A stretch of DNA of 64,000 nucleotides from Lycocorax pyrrhopterus obiensis (lineage: Eukaryota; Chordata; Aves; Passeriformes; Paradisaeidae): positions 51,114,717 through 51,178,716 of the forward strand of contig JACSVZ010000002.1 of assembly GCA_014706295.1 (NCBI GenBank), written 5' to 3'. A program made the position numbers and the translations under genes. Positions 36,610 to 49,277 of the stretch are shown piece by piece; the stretch's first letter is position 1; the number at the start of each line of letters is the position of its first letter. The notes under the pieces were generated by a model. The model worked only from the letters and a program-made list of their open reading frames with translations, searched no databases and was not told where the DNA came from.

Positions 36610-39328
36610 AGCCATCACCCATCAAACATTTCATTGGAATGTTTTAGGCTTTTTAGGAAAGAAAGGCTAGAGAGGCAAGTAGGGGGTGTAGCCCTCTATG
36701 TCAATAACTGGCTGGAGAGTAGGGAACTCTGCCTGGGGAAGGATGAGGATCCAGCTGAGAGTTTGTGGGTGAAGATTAAGGGGAGGGCAGGGACAGTGGA
36801 TGTTATAGTGGGAGTCTGCTACAGGCCACCCAACCAGGAGGATGGTGTGGATGAAGCCCTCTATAGACAGACAGAAGTGGGCTCACGCTCACAAGCCCTG
36901 GTCCTCATGGAGGAATTCAACCACCCTGATACCTGTTGGAGGGACAACACAGCAGGACACAAGCAATCCCAGAGCTTCCTCAAATGTGTCAACAACTTCT
37001 TTAGACAAGAGATTGAGGAGCCAACAGGAAGGTGCCATACTGGACCTTGTGCTCACCAAGAGGAAGGAGCTGGTGGGAAATGTAGTGCTCCAAGGCAGCC
37101 TTGGCTGCAGTGACCAGGAGATGGTGGAGTTTATGATCCTGAGGACAGCGAGGAGGGAATGCAGCAAAGTCACTGCCCTGGACTTCAGGAGAGCAGACTT
37201 TGGCCTCTTCAAGGACCTAGTCAGTACAGTGCCATGAGACAGAGCCCTGGAAGGCAGAGGGGCCCAAGAATGCTGGCTGAATTTCAAGGATTCCTCCTCC
37301 AAGCTCAGGAGCAAGATATCTGAACAAGGAGGAGACTGAGCAAAAATGCCAGGAGGCCTCTATGGATGGATAAGGAGCTGCTGTGCAAATTCAAAGCAAA
37401 TAAAGAAGCTTTCAGAAAGTGGACAGGAGGATGGATGGCCTGAGAAGAGTACAGGAAAATTGTACGGGAAGCTAGGGACAAGGTTAGGGAAGCCAAAGCC
37501 CAGTTGGAATTGAGTATGGCACGGGGTACTAAGGATAACAGGAAAGACTTTTACAAATATGTTGCAAACAAGAGAGAGACTAGGGATAATGTGGGCCCTC
37601 TCTGAAAGGAAATGGGACACCTGGCTGCCCTGGACAAAGAGAAGGCTGGGGGTCTCAACGACTTCTGTGCCTCCGTCTTCAACAGCAAGTGCTCCAGCCA
37701 CGCCACCCAAGTTGAGAAAGGCAAATGCAGGGACTGGGAGGATGAAGACCCTGAGCCCACTGCAGGAGAGGATAAGGTCTGAAACCATCTAAGGAACCCG
37801 AATGTTCCCAAGTCCATGGGACCTAGTGAGGTTCATTCGTGGGCCTTGAGGGAGATGCGTATGAAGCTACTAAGCCACTATCCATCATTTCTGAAAAAAT
37901 CCTAGCAGTCAGGTGAATTCCCTGATGACTGGAAAAAGGAAAATATAAGTCCTATTTTTAAAAAAGGGAAAGCAGAAGACCTGGGGAGCTACAGTCAGTT
38001 TCACCTCTGTGCCAGGCAAGGTCACAGAGCAGATTATACTGGAAACTATGCTAAGGTTCAAGGAAAAGAAACACATGATTGCTAGCAGCCAAAATGGCTT
38101 CATAAAAGGGGAATCATGCCTGACAAATCAGGTGACCTTCTATGACAGGGCTACAGTGTTGGTGGACCCAGGCAGAGCAACTGACATTGTGTGGCTGGGC
38201 TTATGCCAAGTGTTTGATACTGTCCTGCAAAACATCCTTATGTCCAAATTGGAGAGAGAGGAATTTGATGGATGGACCACCTCGTGGATAAAGAACTGGC
38301 TGGATGATCTCACACAAAGAGCCCACACCAAGACCAGTAATGAGTGGTGTCCCTCTGGGGTCAGTAATGGGGCCGACATCATCCAACATTTTTGGTGGTG
38401 GCATGGACAGTGGGATTGAGCGCACCCTCAGAAAGCTCCTGATGATACCAAGCTCTGTGGTGGTCCTGTTGACACGCTGGAGGGAAGGGATAATGCCATC
38501 CACAGGGACCTTGGCAGGCTTGAGAGATGAGTTAATGCAAACCTCATGAAGTTCAACAAAGCAAAGCACAAGGTCCTACACCTGGGTCACGGCAATCCCA
38601 GACACACCAATGGGTTGGGCAGAGAAGTGATTGAGAACAGCCCTGAAAGACTTGGGGCTGACAGGTGATGAAAAACTCCACATGAGCTGGCTTTTTGTGC
38701 TCACAGCCCAGAAAGCCAACTGAATCCTGGGCTGCATCACAAGGAGTGTGGCCAGCAGGTCAAAGGAGGTGATTCTGCCCCTCTATTCTGCTTGTGTAAG
38801 ATCCCACCTGGAGTACCCTGCACAGTTCTGATGTCCCCATCACCAGAAGGACATGGAGCTGTTGGAGCAAGTCCAGAGGAGGGCCACAAAATTGATAAGA
38901 GGACTGGAGTACCTCCTCTATGAACACAGGCTGAGAAATCTGAGGCTGTTCAGCCTGGAGAAGAGAAGGTGAAGACCTCATAGCAACCTTCCAGTATCTG
39001 AAGGGTCCTACAGGGAAGCTGGAGAGGGGCTCTCCATCAGGAACTGTAGTGATAGGACAAGGAGTAATGGGTACAAATTGAAAGAGAAGAAATTTAGGTT
39101 AGCTATTAAGAAGAAATTTTTTATTGTGAGTGTGGTGAGACAGTGGAACAGGTTGTCCAAGTAGGTTGTGGATGCCTCAACCCTGGCAGTGTTCAAGGCC
39201 AGGTTGGATAAAGCCTTGAGCAACTTTGTCTAGGGGGAAGCTTCCCTGCACCTGGCAGGGGGCGTTGGAACCGGATGATCTTTAAGGTCCGTTCCATCCC
39301 CTTGACTCTGTCTATAATTCTATGATTC
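36610..39328 (+). pseudogene. Long CR1 LINE, ORF2 remnant (endonuclease and reverse transcriptase), inactive
   Basis: The order of ORF2 is kept over 2.7 kb. First come endonuclease sequences: GGVALYVNNWLESRELCLG, ESLWVKIKGRAGTVDVIVGV, CYRPPNQEDGVDEALY, FNHPDTCWRDNTAGHKQS. Then come linker pieces (LDFRRADFGLF, KFKANKEAFRKW), reverse transcriptase pieces (KVTEQIILETMLRF, QNGFIKGESCLTNQVTFYD, VFDTV, FDGWTTSWIKNWLDDLTQRA, PDDTKLCGG, NLMKFNKAKHKVLHLGH), a thumb-like C-terminal region and the CR1 3' tail ending ATTCTATGATTC (39317-39328). Many frameshifts and stops break it. The first catalytic Asp position of the polymerase reads WLGL, so Asp is replaced by Gly, and the FADD box reads PDD. Long open frames on the complementary strand (36889-37314, 37360-37788, 38201-38569) are shadows. 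Its direction is opposite to CNTNAP2. Confidence 0.93.
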
Positions 39329-42300
39329 AAGAGCTTAATATAAGTGGTAAATTGAAGTGACAGACATGCTAGACTACAGAGACATCCCCGCCAGCTCAGC
39401 AAATGTGACACAGGAAGTCTGATACTAACCAGCAGCTTGTGGCCAGGCAGCACACCTGAGGTGTCTCAGCTGGTGCTGGGTACCTAAATTCGGGAAATGG
39501 ATTTTCACAGCAGGTGCCTAGAACACGTGTCTATATATGAGATTAATCCTGCCCTGGGGTTCTCTACTTATTTTCTAGCAGTGGAAACTTAGTTCAGTGA
39601 AGAAGTTTAGATAAAAATTCTACCTGTTCTGGTAACAGTTACTTGCACAAACAGATGCATTCTAAGTATTCTATGCCACAGAAACATGTAGAGTAGAAGG
39701 TTCATATGCAAATTCATATATATTTCTTCAGTTATACAGATCAGAGTATTTGCTTTTGGGCTCAGTTTTGACAGAAGCCTAATGCTTGGGAACAAAAAAT
39801 ACCAAAATCCTATTAGATTGCATTTATGCTGGAACAATTTTTCTGGGCCAACAAAATCATCATTATATTTAGACTAAATAACTGAGTGAAATAATTAGCT
39901 CAAATCACTTTGCCATCAAAACATGATTCCAAAATCTAGAAAAAAATCCTTAAAGTGCTAACCTGGATCTATGGAGTGGTACTGTAAACAGAAAAATGAA
40001 AAAATTGCATGCCCAAAATTAATACAAATATTACAGAATGAGATTGTTTAATTTTTTTTAAGACTGTTACTGGAGTTCTATGTTTACAAAATCTAAAACC
40101 ACTGCACACCAGGCTTTTATTCCTCATTTAATCCATAGCTAACAAAACCTACTTCTAAAACAGTACAACTTTATATTGCTCTTTCATACAGGATAAAAGA
40201 TGGTTATAAAATATATCTATATTAGGTGTCAGTGTAAGAATATAAAGAAAAGTTTCTAAATGTTCATTTATATTTCACAACTGTACCTCAGGTTTTTACC
40301 TCTACTTCCAAATAACCCCAATGCATCTCAGCTGAATACCTAGACATCTAAGTCACTGCCTGTGTTTAGGAAGGTGATTTGCTTGCTTGTGAGAAGTCCT
40401 CCTAAGAGGAAGGATTTTAGAACTTTTCTCAGCAAGAATACTGAGTACCTTATCTTTTGCTCCAACAGGTCAATCAGTAAGTCAGCTCTGCTTTCTTTGC
40501 ACATCATCTGTAAGTTAGAATGCTGAGAGCTGACTTCTCACGTATTTTTTTGTGTTAAGGGAAAAAGAACTATAGCAGTAAATGATGAGAATATATAAGA
40601 AGTTGGTTCTAATCACAGCTATGCAATGCTGTACTCCTGAAAGTAGCATTAAATCCTTAGGGCTATGCTAGAAAATTGTTGTGTGGAGCTGAAACTATGC
40701 ACTTGCCTTTGTCAGATACATCTTGACATAATATTTGAACTATTTGAGCAAGTGACCTGACCCATTCTAGGCCCAAGTGAGGCACTGCATTTCTATTCAG
40801 GGGAAAGTTTATCAATTCAGACATCTACAAGACTTCTAAACTATTTATGCTTCTACCTAAACTATGAATTTAAAGTAAATATATCTTCTCAGACTGTAAG
40901 TGTACTGATGCATCTTAAAGGCCTTAAAAGTCATAAATTAACAAAGTTTTCTACAAAGAGGCAGCCACTAAGTACTGTGATAATAGTATTGAGTTCTCGA
41001 AAGCTTAAAACAGGGAAAAGGACGTAGTGGGGTGGGGAAGAACAAAGAACAGCAAAAAAAAAAAAGTAATTTGCAATTATAGAACCAGCAAATACATGCA
41101 CATTTCTGTCAACTGCTGACAAAAGCCTGGGAACAGCAGAAATCTGGAAATTAGTGGTTGCATTGGGTATTTCCTGGGTCTGATTAAGTCTCTAGTTTAT
41201 TCCAAGTTGATTTCATGTTTCAGGAACAGCAGAAACTTTAAGTACTGCCTGCTTAATAGGATAAGACACCCCCAGACTGAAGAGTAATGCTTTTTATCAG
41301 TAGAGCCCTCCAGAATGCCATCCAGAATTTGATTAAGTGTGTATAGTGAAGAAATGGTGTGTTTTCAAAAAGTCCTTTACTATAATTATTAGACAGAGTT
41401 GAGTTTTTAAAAACAACAACAACAAATTTACTTTTTTGGGTGTGAATTTTGAAAAGGAATTTGTAAGTATTTTTCTAAATACATATGATCCTAACATTAA
41501 TAAAAAGTTTTCCTATTAGTGAAAATCTGTACAATCCTGTATCCCTTGCTTATGCTTCAATAAAGGCCAAAACATCTTCTCCTTAAGCAGCAGGGCTGAT
41601 CATACTTGAGCACAGAAAAATTTAGATACAGAGGACACGTCATGGTCGGCATACATGATGTGATACTCTTTCTGCATAGATACGCCCCAAGTAGAACCTC
41701 TTATTAACTTACAGTCTGAAAACAGAGGGTGATTGGAAAATAAAGTTTCAGGTAGTAGAGAGTGAATATTACTTGTGAATCGGGCAAAAAGTACTAAACA
41801 GAAAGATCATCTTGCCACATGACAGAAATGATGAGACAGCATAAAAGACTACTATGCTGTGATAATTGAGTAGCAATATCAGTGTTAGGAAATTAATACT
41901 CAGGTGGGCTTTTTTTTTCCTTAAGGTGGACAAAAATGGATGTCGGCTGCAAAAGCATAATAACTAATAAAAAAGAATGTTCAAAATGAAAATGATCACA
42001 TCAGAACCAAAACCTGTAGGCACAATATCTGACACAACTAAGAAGACAACATAATGTTTATCCAAAGCAGAATGGAGAAAATTGAATGGTAAATCTCTTT
42101 GCCAGGATTTATGAACCTTTCAAATTTTGGACAATAGGGAGTAAGGAACAAAGACATGGGGAATGACAAGTATTTGAAAATAAACTACATATTTGTCAAG
42201 TTCAAGAAAGGCAAAATAGCTGCCTAAAAAACTACAGACTTTGAGCACTAAATATATTTTGAAGAAAAGAGCAAAGAAAGATGTATAAATCTCTGGGAAG

Positions 42301-42539
42301 CAATAAAATCTGTCGATGGCAGAGCTAAACTAACCCATGTGATATCTCTTCCACAAGAAAGTTTTTTGGGTTTGTTTTTGTTTTGTTGCTTTCAAGTAAC
42401 AGAGATGGAATATAGGCAAATTTCAAGGTACTGCTTGCTATTCACTCATGGGAGATTAGAAATTGAGATAGACAAGATGGCAAATAGTGTAAACTTTGAA
42501 AAGGAGTCAAGAGAATGTGGTAAGTGAACTAAGAGAAGA
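39329..42539. other. Intron without recognised gene
   Basis: AT-rich unique sequence. A GC-richer stretch at about 39360-39530, next to the CR1 tail, is unassigned. Faint LINE-like traces may begin at about 42100 but cannot be supported. Confidence 0.55.
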
Positions 42540-44340
42540 GAATTCTTTGGTTGAGTTTTTCAAGAATCATTCTCGGTGTTTGCATTATTTCATTAGTAAA
42601 TTGGACCGGGAAAGTAAGGCCTGCGATAATGAATGCACAGGTGTCATGGAGTTTCTGCCAAGGTCAAGGAAAAACTATCCGACATGAACAATGCACTAAA
42701 GCTTAAGAGACGACTAAATAGTGCAAAGCCAAAGGACCTCACCTAGGAACCAAAAGACAACTTCTTCTATTATTTGGGCAAAAGTGGGTAATAAATGAGG
42801 TCTATGGGCTGTATTATCATATATTGAAACAAAATGAGTAATAAATCTTTCTTCAAACATGTCAAAAGAACACAAAGTTCTAGACAATTTGAAATAACTA
42901 ACAGATAAATAAACAGACTATAAAAGGAAAACAATGGCAGAAAAGTGAAATGCATTCTTTGCACCCTCTGGATGAAACTGGGGTGATGTCCCTTGTGAAT
43001 TTCTTCTTTCTAAGGGGTTTTGTCAAGGATTCAGTTTGAAGCAGTTTCAGAACAAATAGTCAGAATGAAAAGTAACAAACCGCAAAGGCCAGGCAATATT
43101 CAGCTATGGGTTCTAAAGCAACTCAGGGATGAAACAGCTGAATTATTAACAATAGTGAATATAAATTCTCACCTGAAAATGCTTTGGTGCCTCAACACAG
43201 GAGGGTGTCAATTTTAAAAAAGAATCCTTCAGGGAGCAAGGGACATAAACAGATTTGTAAGAGTGTCATCTATGTTAGACAAAGTCTTATAAACTAAAAT
43301 AAGGAAATTATTGCAGACACACAAGTAATTATGACCTACTTGAGAAGAATAAGATTGGCTTTTACAAAATAATCCTTAATTACCAACCCACCAAAGTTCA
43401 TAGAAAGAGCAAATATGCATATAGATAAAGGTGATCTGGTTAATGTAATCACTTAAGCTTTCTATAAGGCTGTGGAAAATACTCCGCACCAAAGGCTTTT
43501 TAGGTGATGAAGCCTTATAGTGCATGGAAGGCCCTTAAATGGTTAAAAGAGAAGCATTAGTTAATGTTGAATTCTAACGGTGGAAATCTGCAGTGGAGTT
43601 GTTCTGATATCTGTAATGTTCAGCACACTCATAAGCTGTATGGGAAAGAGGGTGAGCAGAGAGACAAGAAAGTTTGCTGATGGTACTAAATTATTTAGAG
43701 TGAGTGGTAAGGATGAGAGAGTACTGCGAAGAACTGCAGCACAACATGTCTTATCAACCTGAATGACTGAAATTAAGTGTAGATAAATGTAAAGTGCCAC
43801 ATGGGGAAAAGAATATCCTAATTTCACATAAAAATGATGAGCTCTGAGCTAACCATTACTATTCAGAAGAGAGACCTTAAGATTATAATAAATAGTTCCA
43901 TGAAACAGTCATTTCAATGCTCAGTAGCAGTTAAAAAGTAAATTAAATGCTAGTACAGGAGTACAGAGAAAAGAGCTCTGCCACTGTAAACAGTGCTTCA
44001 TCTGCAGTTTGAACGTAACATGGAGGTCCAGACCCTCATCTCAAAAAGGATATAAAAAGGGAACTGAAACTTTTGTATGAAGAACAACTGAATAATCTGT
44101 AAATTTTTGACCTGGAAAATAAATCACGTTATTGGAATATGAAGAAGCTCTACAAAGTCACAAGGAAGTTAGAAAGAACATAGGAGGGATCAACTTTTCA
44201 CAATTTCTTTCTGGCTAAAGATATTCTGGGCATCAAATGAAGGTAAACTCAACACATTCAAAATGAGAAGAAGCTCAGCAAAGGGGCAGGAATTTATAAT
44301 ATTTATTACCACATTCATAGGGACTATAGGCCTGTGTGTT
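42540..44340 (+). pseudogene. Ancient L3/CR1-like LINE relic (reverse transcriptase part)
   Basis: Short protein blocks in changing plus-strand frames keep the order of a CR1/L3 ORF2: FFKHVKRTQSS (about 42850), a QNEKxxTAKARQYS-like linker (about 43060), an ELRDE/TAELLTI block (43120-43150), HIDKGDLVNVIT and ENTPHQRLF (43415-43500), RKFADGTKLFRVSG (about 43660-43710), RDLKIIINSSMKQSFQCSVA (about 43870-43930) and RSSAKGQEFI near 44270. The catalytic FADD box reads FADG, with the second Asp lost. Stops and frameshifts are dense, much more than in the 36-39 kb and 46-47 kb copies, so it is far older. Weak resemblance may extend left to about 42100. The ends are approximate. Confidence 0.65.
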
Positions 44341-46302
44341 TGTCTAAGAATGAAAGCAATAGGAAAGGAACCACTGAATAATACACAATGCCACATGTGA
44401 CTCAAGAAGTCTTTCAGCTGAAACTAATTAGAAGATAGAAGTGTTTTACATGGAAGCATTATACGTATTCCCTCCAATTTTATTTTCCCCCAGGCATTTC
44501 CTTATGAACAATGTGGGAGACACAATAGAAGGATCTTTCATCTGATTAATTAGGGCCATGCTTAAATTGTTCTTATTCTGTTCTCTGCAGTACAGGCACA
44601 TATTGTTGAGTCCCTGCTATATTGCAATAGGAAAGATAAACTTGGTCTTCATATATCTCAACTTCATATGTTTCAAATTCTTTTTCCTCCATCAGAAATA
44701 AATAAATATTAATGATAATTTATGAGGCACTAGAAAATTTCCCTGTTTATTGTATAGGCAATTCATCTTTACAGCCCTAAAACAGAAGAGGTATATAGAA
44801 AACACACTCAGATGAAGCAGGGAAACAGGAAGTCTTATTAGAGAACCACAGATGTACTTAATACACAGAACACAAAGCAAAAAAGAAAATACCTTATGAC
44901 TATTGTTTCTAAAATCATTGAATAAAGTAAATGCTGGCAAGAAAAAGACAAAGATGTGATAAAAATTGCAGTGGTTATCAAATATCCATTACTAACATGA
45001 GGATGGAAGTTGGGAAGAGGTTTCTGACCAGTATAAGGGAGGAAATTATGACAAACTTCAAACAGCCAGCAAGGCTAGGAAATGTAACTCAGAGCCTTCA
45101 TTTGTCTAAGCTCTTACACAAATGTAGCTGCTAAAAAAAAGGCCACACAACCGGATATTACTATCTAAGAGGTCTCTGGTAGATTCCTTTCCTATGCACA
45201 TATGATTGGGTTTTTGTTTCAGGTTTTGGGACTTTTTAAACTGACAAATAAATTCAAAAATAATATATAATCTCACTTTCGTGAATTTCAACAAGTTTTT
45301 TGACCAGATTGTGTCAGAATGCCTCAACAAACTAGGAAATTTATTTCTGTCAGACTGCTAGCTGTAGCTTCGATCACAGTTACAGAAAATTAAACAGAAC
45401 AGCTGTCAAATACCAGGTTGCTTGATGTTTAATTCATGTGCAAACACCTACTTCAGCAGTTTGATGCACTTCTAGGAACTGTTTCCCAGAAGTGATCTCT
45501 ATTCACAAAGTGAGACAAAAAGTGTAAATTTGGTGCCTGAAAATGACTTGGTTTTTCTTGGATAGTAATGTCTGATACACTAGAAGACAAAACTACATAT
45601 TTTTCTTGTGAATAACATGATTTAATTTAAACAATACTTACAGTTCTTCTAGTCTAAATCCTGGAAAAATAATTCTCTTTAAAGTAATTTAAACTAAAAC
45701 ACGGTTCTCTTCAGTAAGGAGCATTTCTTCTGTGGTCTGTGAGGCAATGAATGCACATAAAAACAGAGTAGATTTCCTACTCCATAAGAATTCCTTCATG
45801 TATATATCAATGACAAATGATTATTATTGGTAGTAGAATTATTTTTTCCTTATGAACATTTGTCTATGGATGGAGCTTTTGTTCACAAAAAAATCCACTT
45901 GTCAGTTTGGACAAAGGATGAACTGCTGTTGACTTAAGCAGACACTGGAAAATCTAACAAATAATAATTTGGAAGGATGTTTCCACTATTATTTGTTACA
46001 AGTTGCCTAATGATAAGAGGACCACTCCAGGTGGATTTCCCTATCTCTAAAAATCCTAGGTAGGCTGTGCAGAGAGCAGCATGAAATAGAGCAGAAGGGT
46101 GGATAAATAAAAAAGGCAAAACTTTGCAAAAAACCCAAGAAATTTAAGTCAAATATTGGAAACCAGAAAGAGGATTCAAAGTGAAACCTAGGGTTTCTGC
46201 ATCAGAAAATATGGAAGGTGATCTCAGTAGTTGTATCACAGTTGAATCAAAGTGAACACTTTGTGCGTCAAAGAGGTCAGATGAGTGAAGTAGATCTCTA
46301 AG
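44341..46302. other. Intron without recognised gene
   Basis: AT-rich unique sequence between two LINE copies; no coding or repeat signal recognised. Confidence 0.6.
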
Positions 46303-47397
46303 CGTACTCCTGGAAAAGCTGGCAGCCCACGGCTTGGACAGGAGCATTCTTTGCTGGGTTAAGGACTGGCTGGATGGCCGGCCCAGAGAGTGGAGGTGAA
46401 CGGTGCTACATCCAGCTGGCGGCCAGTGGTGTCCCTCAGGGGCCTGTTCTGGGGCCAGTTCTGTTCAATATTTTTATTGACGACATGGATGAGGGTATTG
46501 AGTCTTTCATCAGTAAATTTGTGGATGACGCTGAGCTGGGAGCGTGTGTCAATCTGTTGGAAGGTAGCCGGGCTCTGTAAAGAGACCTGGAACGGTTGGA
46601 TGGACGGGCAGAGTCCAATAGGATGAAGTTTAACAAGTCCAAGTGCCGAGTCCTGCATTTTGGCCACAATAACCCCCTGCAACGTTACAGGCTGGAGGCG
46701 GTGTGGCTGGACAGTGCCCAGGAGGAAAGGGACCTGGGGGTACTGGTCAATAGCCGACTGACCATGAGCCAGCAGTGTGCCCTGGTGGCCAAGGAGGCCA
46801 GCTGCATCCTGGCCTGTATCAAAAACAGTGTGGCCAGCAGGACCAGGGAAGTCATTCTTCCTTTATACTCGGCACTGGTGAGGCCACACCTTGAGTGCTG
46901 TGTGCAGTTCTGGGCCCCTCAGTTCAGGAAGGATGTTGAGACACTTGAGCATGTCCAAAGGAGGGCAACAAGGCTGGTGAAGGGCATGGAACACAAAGCC
47001 CTATGAGGAACGATCGAGGGAGCTGGGGTTGTTTAGCCTGGAGAAAAGGAGACTCAGAGGTGACCTTATCACTCTCTACAACTTCCTGAAAGGTGGTTGT
47101 AGTCAGGTGGGGGTCAGCCTGTTCTCCCAGGTAACAAGTGACAGGATGAGAGGACACCGTCTTAAGCTGTGCCAAGGGAAATTTAGGTTGGATATTAGGA
47201 AAAAGTTTTTCACAGAAAGAGTGGTGAAGTACTGTAATTGTCTGCCTGGGGAGGTGGTGGAATCACCATCCCTGGATGTGTTTAAAAAAAGATTGGATGT
47301 GGCACTCGGTGCCATGGTTTAGTTAAGGTGTTAGGGCATGGGTTGGACTCAATAATCTTAGAGGTCTCTTCCAACCTGGTGATTCTATGATTCTGTA
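46303..47397 (+). pseudogene. 5'-truncated, well preserved CR1 LINE (reverse transcriptase C-terminal half)
   Basis: The copy starts inside the polymerase domain at [15 protein letters not shown] and ends with the canonical CR1 tail GATTCTATGATTCTG. Blocks in order are [38 protein letters not shown] (catalytic DD kept), [86 protein letters not shown] and [15 protein letters not shown]. Few lesions are seen: a small frameshifting deletion near 46430, one nonsense codon TAA at 46578-46580 in otherwise continuous frame, and a frameshift near 47000. This is the youngest-looking CR1 of the window. It could not have been active because the N-terminal half is missing. Confidence 0.95.
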
Positions 47398-49260
47398 ATC
47401 AAAATGGAAAATCATTCATGTAAAAATATATATTTGTGCATATGTATACTAATCACTAGGGCTCAGGAGCAGCCTAGACATACTCTGCTCCTAGAGGATC
47501 ATTTTCTTCACACCCCTAACAGCAGAATATGAAGCTGAGAAGGGACGTCTACAGCCATTAATGAAAAGGCTCTTGAGAAGAATGAAAAGAGGGTGCAATT
47601 ACTGGGAAATGAGGAGAGGCTGCTGCTGAAGGTAATGTGTATAGCTGAAGGCAAAGGAAGGTAAAAAGATGTCTCAGAGAATTATTAACAATGAAGGTGT
47701 AGTCAATGGGATGACATCTGCAGGTAAGGAAGAAGAAAAAGCCACCAACAGTAGGCAGGAAAGGTGTCAAACAAGGACAAACACTGTGGATGAGAAAACT
47801 GCTGTAATATCAATGGGAGTAAGTAGGAATGAGCAGAAAGAAATCTCTTAATGAATACGAATGGAAGCTGCACTGAAATGGGTAAGAACTAACATTTTCA
47901 ATTAAAGGAAACAGCGACAGAAAATGCACTTCTATTGTTTAGAAGTCTTTCATGCTCACACAGAAACAATTTAAATTTTTATATGCCTTAGACTATAATA
48001 GAGAATATTGCAGCAGAACTTTACATTCCTATGCTCTTATTTTATGTATTATTTTCTTACTCAAAATTTTGCTTCCTCTCATAGATCTGGTTCTTTAAAT
48101 GGAGAAGATGTTAATTGCTGTAATTTCTAATCTATGCGCAGCTGACATTTTCTTGTCAGACACAGAATTTTTTCATACAAATCTGGAAGAGTAGATAGCA
48201 CTTGGGTTTTCAGTTTCCTGGGTGTATTTCCCGTTCCCAAGTGTATTTCCAGTTCCAGACTACACTATGCATTACAAGGTACTTCAATACATGAGTGGAC
48301 AACAGCACTTTTACAAAGGAAAATAAAAACCTCTTCTCCTTAGCTATTTAAGCTTTTTTCCAAGGAGAGATTTAACACTTGAACAAGTTTCAAAATCACT
48401 CCAGGCAGTATGATATGAAGTAATTTTAACATGTTTCAGTACATTAGGCTTAAGGAATAATACTTACTTCTTTGCTATAACATTGTCCAAGTCTCTTGGC
48501 TAAAATAAACCACTGGACACAAAGAAGATTTGATATTTCTGTAATAGGAGGCTATATTTCCTACTTAAATCCATTTCCTCCTGTATAGCATGCAATCACA
48601 GTGGTTGTACATCCACATATATGTACTGAAATTCATAAAAAAATCCAGAAAGCCTGGTATTTAGAGAAGAAAAAAACAGTATAAAAATAATGAGGAAATC
48701 CTAGCTACTTTTTTTTTGAAGATCAGACATTTTGTCGTTGCCTAAATACTTAATTGAAAGCTTGACAGAAAGGAAATAACATTTTTAAACAGTGTTGTAG
48801 ACCTTGACAGATGAATTTCATGGAATTTCGCGGAATCTTCTATAACTTTAAAAATGAAGTTATTTTCCTCCATTTTTACTCAACCATACTAAGTACAGAA
48901 GCAAAAAGTTTAATTATATCTGGTCAAGATTTCTATATCATAAACTACATGCATGTTTTGTCACCCACTCTATGCATTTGTTTCTAGTGCTTCTGAAATG
49001 TAGAGTCCCACACACATTTCGTATTTACATTTTTCTGGTTACTAAGATGGAGGGACCCCATATGTATCATTAATATTTTGTTGATACAATAGGTTTTGTT
49101 ATGTTTTCTTCTTTGTTCATAGATGCACAACAGGAAATGAAACAGCAGCCACAAGTAATATGTTTGTTTCTATCTTAGTATCAGGAAGAATACAGGCAAA
49201 GGCAAAAGGCATCCTGAAACGCTCTGTGAAATTTGCCTTCACTGATTGGGAAGACTAATT

Positions 49261-49277
49261 AAAAAAAAAAAAAAAAA
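49261..49277. repeat. A17 homopolymer
   Basis: A run of 17 A follows ACTAATT. It is not attached to any recognisable retrocopy or SINE on its 5' side, so it is listed only as a simple repeat. Confidence 0.85.

Noticed and set aside
36889..38569. Minus-strand open frames of 122-142 codons (36889-37314, 37360-37788, 38201-38569)
   Set aside because: They are antisense shadows of GC-rich CR1 ORF2 coding sequence on the plus strand.
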